Below the pieces are notes generated by a model, which was not told where the DNA came from, searched no databases, and saw only the letters and a list, made by a program, of their open reading frames with translations. Of a DNA stretch of 11,000 nucleotides, positions 1-6,090 are shown one piece after another. Each line of letters begins with the position of its first letter. Position 1 is the first letter of the stretch. Where the stretch lies: positions 1 through 11,000 of the forward strand of contig CANRMG010000051.1 in assembly GCA_947631675.1 (NCBI GenBank). Direction: 5' to 3'. The translations under genes were made by a program, and so were the position numbers. Source of the stretch: an uncultured Oscillospiraceae bacterium. GTDB lineage: Bacteria; Bacillota_A; Clostridia; Oscillospirales; Oscillospiraceae.

Positions 1-493
1 CGAGAAGGCTGTCCACCTTCCCCAGGAGCTGGTCGATGCCGTGCATGGCCTGATCCATGCGCTTTTTTCCCTCAAAGCCGAAGGGCTTCGTGACCACGCC
101 CACGGTGAGCACGCCCGCCTCCCGGGCGATGTCGGCCACAACAGGGCCCGCGCCGGTGCCGGTGCCGCCGCCCATGCCGGCGGTGATGAACACCATATCC
201 GTGCCCTCCAGGGCCTTCGCCACCTCATTGCGGCTCTCCTCGGCAGCCTTTTCGCCCACGTCGGGGTCACTGCCGGCGCCCTGGCCGTGGGTGAGCTTCT
301 CACCGATCTGGATCTTCTGGTCCGCCGTGGACATGCTGAGGGCCTGCTTGTCCGTATTGACGGCGATGAACTCTACACCGCTGGTACCGGAGCTGACCAT
401 CCTGTTCACAACGTTGCCGCCGGCGCCGCCGATGCCGACGACTTTCAGGGTCACAACATTCTCGGGGCCCGTCTCAACAGAATTAGCTGCCAT
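1..493 (-). CDS. ftsZ: Cell division protein FtsZ (N-terminal part, cut by the window edge)
   Basis: FtsZ is the tubulin-like GTPase that polymerises into the cytoplasmic Z ring and recruits the division machinery. The first 164 residues are visible and the gene runs off the left edge. The start ATG at 493-491 follows a GGGAGG ribosome binding site (502-507) with an 8-nt spacer. The nucleotide-binding fold is plain: [16 protein letters not shown] near residues 17-32, AVNTDKQAL near 44-52, and the tubulin/FtsZ signature GGGTGTG at 108-114 inside [34 protein letters not shown] follows at about 131-145. The start matches the usual short N-terminal tail of about 15 residues before the first beta strand. 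It is separated from ftsQ by an AT-rich gap with its own promoter, and no ftsA lies between them, unlike many Firmicutes and Proteobacteria. The C-terminal GTPase-activating loop and tail are outside the window. Identification is certain; only completeness is unknown. Confidence 0.98.
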   Translation of the reverse strand, partial: MAANSVETGPENVVTLKVVGIGGAGGNVVNRMVSSGTSGVEFIAVNTDKQALSMSTADQKIQIGEKLTHGQGAGSDPDVGEKAAEESRNEVAKALEGTDMVFITAGMGGGTGTGAGPVVADIAREAGVLTVGVVTKPFGFEGKKRMDQAMHGIDQLLGKVDSLL

Positions 494-520
494 CTTTTTT
501 GCCTCCCGTGCATTCTATGT

Positions 521-535
521 GGGCGCATGACGCCC
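521..535 (-). promoter_or_regulatory. Small GC hairpin in the ftsZ leader
   Basis: Within the predicted ftsZ leader the minus strand reads GGGCGTCATGCGCCC, a 5-bp GGGCG/CGCCC stem (plus a possible U-G pair) with a very short loop. It sits 14 nt upstream of the GGGAGG ribosome binding site and stands out against AT-rich surroundings. It has no following T tract, so it is not an intrinsic terminator. It may stabilise the transcript 5' end or place the ribosome binding site in an open region. Confidence 0.35.
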
Positions 536-548
536 TTTCGCAGGATTC

Positions 549-616
549 ACATAATATTTATTACATTTTATTACGAAAAATCACGGAGGTCAATAGTTTA
601 TTTAAAAATATTATGT
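549..616. repeat. 11-bp perfect inverted repeat framing the ftsZ promoter
   Basis: The arm ACATAATATTT at 549-559 (plus strand) is the exact reverse complement of AAATATTATGT at 606-616. The arms are 46 bp apart, and the candidate ftsZ promoter (565-593) lies between them. The upstream arm overlaps the extra TTGACA hexamer, and the downstream arm overlaps the predicted transcription start. This could be a pair of half-sites for a regulator that loops or blocks the promoter. Because both arms consist almost wholly of A and T, a chance origin is quite possible. Confidence 0.45.
565..593 (-). promoter_or_regulatory. Candidate sigma-A promoter for ftsZ
   Basis: On the minus strand a -35 hexamer TTGACC (593-588) is followed after exactly 17 nt by a -10 hexamer TAAAAT (570-565). 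Each hexamer is one base off the consensus and the spacing is ideal. Transcription would start near 557-559, giving an ftsZ leader of about 65 nt. A second -35-like TTGACA lies upstream at 619-614, but the sequence 17 nt further (CTATTG) is a poor -10, so it may be decorative. No extended -10 TGn element is present. This is a sequence match only; AT-rich DNA produces such matches by chance, but the position directly ahead of ftsZ supports it. Confidence 0.65.
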
Positions 617-641
617 CAAACGGAGGAAATATTTTCATTTT

Positions 642-1400
642 TCAGTCCGGCGTGAAATAAACGTGCAGTCCGTCGGACAGGTTGAAGGTGCCCGCCTCGT
701 TGGCCTCCATGGTCATCACGGCGCTCAGGAGCATGCGCAGCTTGTAGTCCGTGTTGTCGTTGGAGCCCATGCGCACGGTGAACCGGCCCTGGTAGCGGAA
801 GGTAGGGTTGGCGGGGTTGGACATGTCCAGGTCCGACACGTCCGCTTGGATGCCCAGCTCCTCAACGCTGCCCAGGATGCTTTTCAGATAGCTCAGCTTC
901 AGCTCGTCGGCCTGCTCCACCTGCATGAAGGCGCCGGCCTCCGGGCTGAGGGGCGATACGTTCAGCACATGGATGAGCCCTGCCAGTTCCTCTGGTGTAG
1001 CGCTGTTGAGGAGCTTGCAGTTGCCCGTCAGGATCCAGCCCAGGCCGTCGCAGTCCACATAGGCCACGGCGCTGCTCTCCTCGATGGTGATGGTGATGCG
1101 GTTGGGCAGGTCCCGCTCCACCCGGGCCGACTCCACCAGAGGGAGCCTTGCGTTGATGCGGCTGACGGCGGAGGCCTGGTTTATGAAGAACAGGTTGTCG
1201 CCCTCGTCGATGCCGGAGGCCTCGATGACCTCCTCAGGGGTATAGGACACCGCGCCCAGCACCTCGATGGTCTGCACACGGAAAAACACGCCCATGCCGA
1301 ACACCAGCGCCACGCACACCAGCAAAAACGAAAGGGGCGCGAAAAAGGCGTTTCTCTTCTTTTTCTTCCTTGCTACACCGTAGCGGTCCCGTCTGGCCAA
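642..1400 (-). CDS. ftsQ: Cell division protein FtsQ/DivIB
   Basis: FtsQ/DivIB is a bitopic membrane protein that joins FtsL and FtsB/DivIC in the complex controlling the septal synthase FtsW-PBP. From the chosen start it has 252 residues: a basic cytoplasmic tail with KKKKR near residue 12-16, one membrane segment at about 19-40, then an extracytoplasmic POTRA domain at about 41-110, beginning RVQTIEVLGAVSYTPEEV and ending RDLPNRITITIEE. A beta-type domain follows to the C terminus. Length is near that of Bacillus DivIB. The start is a TTG at 1400-1398 with a GAGGT ribosome binding site 7 nt upstream and just after the murA stop codon (1416-1414). A longer in-frame TTG at 1439 would overlap murA by 26 nt and lacks a good ribosome binding site. 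The gene is co-directional and almost contiguous with murA, as in many Firmicutes. The family call is firm; the start is less certain. Confidence 0.93.
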   Translation of the reverse strand: MARRDRYGVARKKKKRNAFFAPLSFLLVCVALVFGMGVFFRVQTIEVLGAVSYTPEEVIEASGIDEGDNLFFINQASAVSRINARLPLVESARVERDLPNRITITIEESSAVAYVDCDGLGWILTGNCKLLNSATPEELAGLIHVLNVSPLSPEAGAFMQVEQADELKLSYLKSILGSVEELGIQADVSDLDMSNPANPTFRYQGRFTVRMGSNDNTDYKLRMLLSAVMTMEANEAGTFNLSDGLHVYFTPD

Positions 1401-1407
1401 AGCATTT

Positions 1408-1412
1408 ACCTC
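1408..1412 (-). promoter_or_regulatory. Ribosome binding site that decides the ftsQ start
   Basis: The minus strand reads GAGGT here, 7 nt before the TTG at 1400 and within 2 nt after the murA stop codon. It favours the TTG at 1400 over the upstream in-frame TTG at 1439, which has only a weak AGGG about 12 nt ahead of it. No in-frame ATG lies near. The nearby ATG at 1404-1402 is out of frame. Confidence 0.6.
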
Positions 1413-1413
1413 G

Positions 1414-2664
1414 CTATCTCTTCTCGATATGTGCGCCAAGGGCGGTGAGCGCCCTGTCCAATCCCTCGTAGCCCCGGTCCATGTGGCCCGGGTCCGTTAT
1501 GTATGTCTCCCCTTCCGCGCCAAGGCCCGCCAGCACCAGCGCCGCACCGCCCCGCAGGTCCTCCGCCAGCACCTCCGCCCCGTGCAGGCGCTGTACGCCC
1601 GTCACCACGGCCCGGCGGCCCTCCAGGCGGATCTCCGCGCCCATGCGGGCCATCTGCTGCGCGTGGCGGAAACGCCGGTCGAATATGTTCTCCTCGAACA
1701 CCGTCACGCCCCGGGCCTGCAATGCCGCCGCCATCATCAGCGGCTGGGCGTCGGTGGGAAAGGCGGGATAGGGGCCCGTGGCGATGAGGCCGCCGCTGCC
1801 GGGTCTCGCCCGGCTGATGATACGCACCCGGCCGTCCCCTATGTCCAGCTTCGCGCCCATGGCGGCCAGCTTTTCCGTGACCGTCTCTATATGGGCCGGG
1901 TCCGGTCCCCGCAGCTCTATGTCGCCCCCTGCGCACACGCAGGCGCACAGCATGGTGGCCGCGGCGATCCTGTCGGGCATGACGCGCCAGCGCACGCGCT
2001 TCACAGAGGCAAAGCCCCTCACGACGATGCGGGACGTGCCCGCGCCATGCATATCCGCTCCCATGGCCCGCAGGAAGCCTTGCAGCTCCACGATCTCCGG
2101 CTCCCGGGCCGCGCCGTCGATGACGGTCACGCCCTTGGCGCCGCAGGCGGCGATCATAGCGTTCTCTGTAGCCCCCACGCTGGGGAATGAAAGGTCGATA
2201 TGGCCGCCGGCGAGCTTTTCCGCCCGGCAGACGATGTCGTCCCCGTCCATCTCCGCTTCCGCGCCCAGCGCTCTCATGACCTGCAGATGCAGGTCCACCG
2301 GCCGGGGTCCCAGCTCGCATCCCCCCGGCAGGGCGATGCGGGCCCGGCCGAACCTTGCCAGCACCGCGCCCAGGAAGATCACCGACGAGCGCATCCGGCC
2401 CGTCAGATCCTGTCCCAGCTCGCAGCCGGACGCCCGGCGGGCGTCCACGTATACGCTGTTTCCCTCCCGCTCTGCCCGGCAGCCCAGCCGGCGCAGGATG
2501 TCCAGGGAGGCGTCCACGTCCCGCAGGGCGGGAACATTGGTAAGCTCCGTCTCCGCATCCGTAAGCAATGCAGCCGCCAATACCGGCAGCACGGCGTTTT
2601 TCGACCCCTGGACAGGGATTCTCCCCTCCAGCGGCCATCCGCCCTGTACGCGCCAAATACTCAT
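1414..2664 (-). CDS. murA: UDP-N-acetylglucosamine 1-carboxyvinyltransferase MurA
   Basis: MurA transfers enolpyruvate from phosphoenolpyruvate to UDP-GlcNAc, the first committed step of peptidoglycan precursor synthesis, in the cytoplasm; it is the fosfomycin target. The 416-residue product has the full EPSP-synthase-like fold length. Visible active-site residues line up with the E. coli numbering: Lys22-Asn23 in QGSKNAV, the catalytic Cys at 116 in LPGGCELGPRPVDLH, Asp305 in AFPTDAQP, Arg331 in ENIFDRRF and Arg397 in HMDRGYEGL. The Cys means a fosfomycin-sensitive type, not the Asp variant. The frame is open upstream to about 2808, but homology begins at MSIWRVQGG, and its ATG (2664-2662) follows GGAGGG with a 7-nt spacer. 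It lies 82 nt after murG, an unusually wide gap for this operon, and that gap can form a hairpin over the ribosome binding site. Clostridia often carry two MurA paralogues; which one this is cannot be told here. Confidence 0.97.
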   Translation of the reverse strand: MSIWRVQGGWPLEGRIPVQGSKNAVLPVLAAALLTDAETELTNVPALRDVDASLDILRRLGCRAEREGNSVYVDARRASGCELGQDLTGRMRSSVIFLGAVLARFGRARIALPGGCELGPRPVDLHLQVMRALGAEAEMDGDDIVCRAEKLAGGHIDLSFPSVGATENAMIAACGAKGVTVIDGAAREPEIVELQGFLRAMGADMHGAGTSRIVVRGFASVKRVRWRVMPDRIAAATMLCACVCAGGDIELRGPDPAHIETVTEKLAAMGAKLDIGDGRVRIISRARPGSGGLIATGPYPAFPTDAQPLMMAAALQARGVTVFEENIFDRRFRHAQQMARMGAEIRLEGRRAVVTGVQRLHGAEVLAEDLRGGAALVLAGLGAEGETYITDPGHMDRGYEGLDRALTALGAHIEKR

Positions 2665-2728
2665 GTTCCGCCCTCCGGCACAGTATGTGTGCTTTACGAT
2701 ACAACATACTATGCGCTCCGGCGGGAAC
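2665..2728 (-). promoter_or_regulatory. Leader hairpin enclosing the murA ribosome binding site
   Basis: In the murG-murA gap the minus-strand RNA can pair GCAUAGUAUGU (2714-2704) with ACAUACUGUGC (2688-2678): 11 consecutive pairs, one of them U-G, around a 15-nt loop. Below this, after a 5-by-5 internal loop, GUUCC plus GCC (2728-2724 and 2722-2720) pairs with GGC plus GGAAC (2672-2665) with one bulged base. The murA GGAGGG (2676-2671) is partly in the internal loop and partly in the lower stem, and the AUG follows immediately at 2664. The single non-Watson-Crick pair in the upper stem is allowed only in RNA from the coding strand, which hints at an RNA structure. No T tract follows, so it is not an ordinary terminator. 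It could tune murA translation or protect RNA ends. Folding energy was not computed. Confidence 0.55.
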
Positions 2729-2746
2729 GTGACACTGGGGCAGGGC

Positions 2747-3868
2747 TTACTTCCTCTTTCCCTGCTCCGCCAGGCCCAAGACGATGGATGTGATACGGTC
2801 CGTGGCATCGTTGACGCCCATTTTGAGGCTGGCCACGTGCATTTTCGCCATGGCGGCGGGGTCGTTCAAAAGGCCCGTCACCGTGTCGTAGAGGTCAGAG
2901 CCCGTGAACTGGCCCTCCAGGAGCATCTTCGCCGCCCCGGCCTTTTCCAGGACCCGGGCGTTCTTCTCCTGGTGGTGGTTCACCACGTTGGGACTGGGCA
3001 CCATCACCGCTGGCTTGCCCAGGTACGTCAGCTCGCTGATGGTGGACGCCCCGCTGCGGCAGATGATGACGTCCGCCGCGGCCATGACCTTGGGCATATC
3101 GTATATGTACTCCCGCACGTCCGCGCCGGAGCCGGCCAGACCCCTGGCGTTCAGGTCCGCCATGACCTTCTCGTAATACCGCTTGCCGGTGGCATAGATA
3201 AGGCGGAAGTCCCCCTCCATCCGGCCGATGAACTGGGCCATGGCGCCGTTCATATAGTCCGCGCCCAGAGAGCCGAACACCGCCAGCACCACCGGCTGGT
3301 CCGGGTCCAGGCCCAGCTCCCGCCGGGCGCGGGCCTTGTCGGTGTTCATGAAGTCCACCCGCACGGGGGTGCCGGTGACCTCCACCTTCTCCGGGCAGCT
3401 GTAAAACTCCCTGCTCTCGGCAAGGCCCACCAATATGCGGTCGACCTTTTTGGCCAGCATCTTCGTGGTCAGTCCCGGCACGGCGTTGGACTCGTGCACC
3501 GCCGTGGGGATGCCCATGTCGGAGGCCATTTTCAGCACCGGGTAGCACACGTAGCCGCCGGTGCCCACCGCCACGTCGGGCTTGAACTCCTTTATATAGG
3601 TCTTGGCCTGACGGCAGGCCTTTACGAGCCGGCCCACCGTGCGGACGTTTTCAACGATCTTGGCGGGCTTGAAGCTGCGCTGGAAGCCGGAGATGGGGAC
3701 GGTTTTTATCTCGTACCCCTCCCGGGGCACCAGCTCCGTCTCCATATGGCCCTCAGCGCCGACAAATAATATCTCCGCGTCGGGCATGAGCTCCTGGATG
3801 CGTCCCGCCACGCCCAGGGCGGGATTAATGTGGCCGGCGGTGCCGCCGCAGGTGAATAAAACTCTCAT
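2747..3868 (-). CDS. murG: Undecaprenyldiphospho-muramoylpentapeptide beta-N-acetylglucosaminyltransferase MurG
   Basis: MurG adds GlcNAc from UDP-GlcNAc to lipid I at the inner face of the membrane, making lipid II. The 373-residue GT-B fold protein has the N-terminal glycine loop CGGTAGHINPAL at residues 7-18 with His13, a second glycine-rich loop VGTGGYVCYP at 101-110, HESNAVPG at 125-132 in the place of the common HEQN, the third loop VFGSLGA at 197-203, and the UDP-GlcNAc binding region CRSGASTISEL at 270-280 and NHHQEKNA at 297-304. The start ATG (3868-3866) lies one base after the ftsW stop, with GGAG-type sequence inside the end of ftsW, so the two genes are probably translationally coupled. 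The usual GGS of the third loop is FGS here, a modest deviation in a phosphate-binding turn. All other landmarks are intact, so it should be active. Confidence 0.97.
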   Translation of the reverse strand: MRVLFTCGGTAGHINPALGVAGRIQELMPDAEILFVGAEGHMETELVPREGYEIKTVPISGFQRSFKPAKIVENVRTVGRLVKACRQAKTYIKEFKPDVAVGTGGYVCYPVLKMASDMGIPTAVHESNAVPGLTTKMLAKKVDRILVGLAESREFYSCPEKVEVTGTPVRVDFMNTDKARARRELGLDPDQPVVLAVFGSLGADYMNGAMAQFIGRMEGDFRLIYATGKRYYEKVMADLNARGLAGSGADVREYIYDMPKVMAAADVIICRSGASTISELTYLGKPAVMVPSPNVVNHHQEKNARVLEKAGAAKMLLEGQFTGSDLYDTVTGLLNDPAAMAKMHVASLKMGVNDATDRITSIVLGLAEQGKRK

Positions 3869-3869
3869 T

Positions 3870-5054
3870 CTATCTCTTCTCCGGTATATCTCTCGAAAGG
3901 CTCAGGATGATGCCCAGCTCCGCCAGCTGCAGCAGCAGCGCCGTGCCGCCGTAGCTGAAAAGCGGCAGGGATATGCCCGTGCAGGGGATCATGTTGGTGC
4001 ACACCGCCACGTTCAGTATCACCTGCATGGCCAGGTGGGTGGTGATGCCCGCGCCCACCAGGGCACTGTACCGGTCCCGGGCGTGCATGCTCAGCCAGTA
4101 GCCCCGGATGATGAGCAGGGCGAACAGGGCCAGGATCAGGGCGGAGCCGATGAAGCCCAGCTCCTCGCCGATCACGGAGAAGATGAAGTCATTGTGCTCC
4201 TCCGGCAGGTAGAGGTACTTCTGCATAGAGTTGCCCAGGCCCTTCCCCAGCAGGCCGCCGGAGCCGATGGTATAGAGGCTCTGGACGATCTGATAGCCCG
4301 CGTCGGAGGCGTCGGCGAAGGGATTGAGCCAGGCAGAGAACCGGTCCCGCACGTAGGGGAACAGGGCGTAGCCCACGCCCAGCACCGCCGCGGCCGCCGT
4401 GCCGCCGCCGATGAACCAGTAAAGAGGCAGCCCGCCCAGAAACAGCATCACCATGCCGATGACGACGATGATGATGATGGCGGACATATGTGGCTCCAGC
4501 ACCAGCAGCATGCACACCAGCGCCAGGCACCCCACGAAGGGGATCAGGCTCTTGATAGAGGATATCCGCTCCTTGCTCCGGCATATGAGCAGGGAGAAAT
4601 ACATGATGATGCCGATCTTTGCGATCTCCGAGGGCTGGAAGGTGGTGAAGCCCAGATTGATCCAGCGCCGGGCGTTGTTGGCCTTCTCGCCGATGCCGGG
4701 GACGAGCACCAGCACCAGCAGGGCCAGGCTCACCAGCATCACGATGGGCGACACGTTCCGGTAAAGGCCCATGGGCAGCCGGGAGCACAGAAACATCACG
4801 CCCACGCCGCACAGGGCAAACAGGGCCTGGCGCACGAAGTAGTATGTAGCGTTGCCGCCGGTGGAGTTGGTGGGGTCGTAATAGGCCCGGGCGAAGCTGG
4901 CCGACAGGACCATGATGAGGCCCACCGTCAGCAGCAGCAGGCTCAAAAGCGCGAATGGCAAATCCACCGAGCCCCGGTCCGCGCCGGTATCCTCCGTATA
5001 GTCCGCCAGACGGGAACCGTCGTACAGCAGCGCCGCGTCAGACTTTGACGCCAT
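3870..5054 (-). CDS. ftsW: SEDS peptidoglycan polymerase FtsW/SpoVE
   Basis: FtsW is the septal peptidoglycan glycosyltransferase of the SEDS family; it polymerises lipid II in complex with a class B PBP. The 394-residue product has a 30-residue acidic, hydrophilic N-terminal tail and then about ten membrane segments starting at residue 32. Signature stretches are ANNARRWINLGF and FQPSEIAKI (about 125-147), LEPHMSA (186-192), GLLGKGLGNSMQKYLYLPEEHNDFIFS (267-293, written here as two motifs: the GKGLG turn and LPEEHNDF) with the presumed catalytic Asp at 289, and IPCTGISLPLFSYGG near the C terminus. The ATG at 5054-5052 has the strongest ribosome binding site of the window, TAGGAGGTGA (5070-5061), 6 nt upstream. 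It follows mraY by 24 nt, where murD sits in many relatives. In spore formers the cluster copy may serve division, sporulation (SpoVE) or both; sequence alone does not decide. Confidence 0.96.
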   Translation of the reverse strand: MASKSDAALLYDGSRLADYTEDTGADRGSVDLPFALLSLLLLTVGLIMVLSASFARAYYDPTNSTGGNATYYFVRQALFALCGVGVMFLCSRLPMGLYRNVSPIVMLVSLALLVLVLVPGIGEKANNARRWINLGFTTFQPSEIAKIGIIMYFSLLICRSKERISSIKSLIPFVGCLALVCMLLVLEPHMSAIIIIVVIGMVMLFLGGLPLYWFIGGGTAAAAVLGVGYALFPYVRDRFSAWLNPFADASDAGYQIVQSLYTIGSGGLLGKGLGNSMQKYLYLPEEHNDFIFSVIGEELGFIGSALILALFALLIIRGYWLSMHARDRYSALVGAGITTHLAMQVILNVAVCTNMIPCTGISLPLFSYGGTALLLQLAELGIILSLSRDIPEKR

Positions 5055-5078
5055 GCTCCTTCACCTCCTAAACGTGTT

Positions 5079-6089
5079 TCAGGCGTAGCGGCCCACGCTG
5101 GCGAAAAACGCCGCGACGGCGCATATCACGCTCACAGACGTGAACAGCGCCACGATCTGGACCTCCGTCCACTTGTGGCCCAGCCATCCGCCCATCTCCA
5201 GATGGTGATGGAAGGGGGCCATCTTGAAAAGCCGCTTGCCGTGGGTAAGCTTGAAGTAGGTCACCTGGATTATATCGGACAGGGTCTCCAGGATGAATAT
5301 GAGTCCCAGGGGGATAAGTATCAAGGGCATATCCAGGGCGAAGGCCATGCCGCACACGGCGCCCCCCAGAAAGAGGCTGCCCGTGTCGCCCATGAAGCAC
5401 TTGGCCGGGTGGAAGTTGTACACCAAAAAGCCGAACAGCCCGCCGGTGAGCCCCGCACAGAACACCCCCAGGGAACGGAACTGGGTGCCCCAGACGAAGC
5501 AGATAGCGGTGTAGCACAAAAACACCGGCACGGACACGCTGGCCGCCAGGCCGTCGATGCCGTCGGTGATGTTCACGGCGTTCACCGTTCCCACGATGAT
5601 GAAGGCAGCCAGGACGAAGTAGAGCCACTCCGGCAGACGCACCGTCACGTCCCAGAAGGGCACATACAGGCTGGGGGTCAGATACCCCTCCAGCCGCAGC
5701 AGGTACAAAAGCGCGATGGCCACCACCAGCTGCAGGATGAACTTGGCCCGGGCGGACAGTCCCAGGTTCTGCTTATGCTTCAGCTTTTCAAAGTCGTCCA
5801 GAAAGCCGATGGCACCGTAAAACAGGGCGAACGCCAATACGAACACCGCCGCCAGCTCTCCCTCCCGGATGAAGGGGAAGCCCAGCGTGAACACCACCGC
5901 CGTCACGGCGATGATGAAGATGACGCCGCCCATGGTGGGCGTGCCCGCCTTGGATTTGTGCCAATTGGGGCCGATCTCCTTGATCTCCTGCCCGGCCTTG
6001 ATCTTCCGCAGCCAGGGTACATAGGCCGACCCGAACAGGGCCGCCAGCACGAATGCGGCCAGAAAGCTGATCACCAGTCTTGTGGTCAT
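5079..6089 (-). CDS. mraY: Phospho-N-acetylmuramoyl-pentapeptide-transferase MraY
   Basis: MraY transfers phospho-MurNAc-pentapeptide from its UDP carrier to undecaprenyl phosphate, forming lipid I, at the cytoplasmic face of the membrane. The 336-residue polytopic protein has about ten membrane segments and all family marks: HKSKAGTPTMGG at 44-55, GFLDDFEK with Asp98-Asp99 at 95-102, NAVNITDGIDGLA at 170-182, FMGDTGSL with Asp235 at 232-239, and the APFHHHLE histidine motif at 291-298. The presence of the HHH motif separates MraY from WecA/TagO relatives. The start ATG (6089-6087) is one base after the murE stop and is preceded by GAGGA with a 7-nt spacer located in the end of murE, indicating coupled translation. 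The murF gene that commonly separates murE from mraY is absent. Confidence 0.98.
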   Translation of the reverse strand: MTTRLVISFLAAFVLAALFGSAYVPWLRKIKAGQEIKEIGPNWHKSKAGTPTMGGVIFIIAVTAVVFTLGFPFIREGELAAVFVLAFALFYGAIGFLDDFEKLKHKQNLGLSARAKFILQLVVAIALLYLLRLEGYLTPSLYVPFWDVTVRLPEWLYFVLAAFIIVGTVNAVNITDGIDGLAASVSVPVFLCYTAICFVWGTQFRSLGVFCAGLTGGLFGFLVYNFHPAKCFMGDTGSLFLGGAVCGMAFALDMPLILIPLGLIFILETLSDIIQVTYFKLTHGKRLFKMAPFHHHLEMGGWLGHKWTEVQIVALFTSVSVICAVAAFFASVGRYA

Positions 6090-6090
6090 G

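Larger units (their letters stand above)
494..641 (-). other. AT-rich intergenic regulatory gap between ftsQ and ftsZ
   Basis: This 148-nt stretch is the longest non-coding gap in the window and is much richer in A and T than the genes around it, especially from about 545 to 640. It has no convincing open reading frame and no hairpin followed by a T tract, so I see no terminator for the upstream operon. It contains a promoter-like pair of hexamers, an 11-bp inverted repeat around that promoter, a small leader hairpin and the ftsZ ribosome binding site, each listed separately. The content suggests that ftsZ gets extra transcription here in addition to read-through from ftsQ. Confidence 0.8.

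Noticed and set aside
508..540. Possible sigma-H promoter (AAAGGGCGT followed by AGAAT) ahead of ftsZ, as known for Bacillus ftsAZ
   Set aside because: Three of nine positions of the -35 part disagree with the consensus, and transcription would begin at the ribosome binding site, leaving almost no leader.
2665..2808. A longer murA start near 2808 inside murG
   Set aside because: The extra 48 residues show no MurA similarity, overlap the murG end, and lack a ribosome binding site; MSIWRVQGG at 2664 matches the normal MurA N terminus and has GGAGGG ahead.
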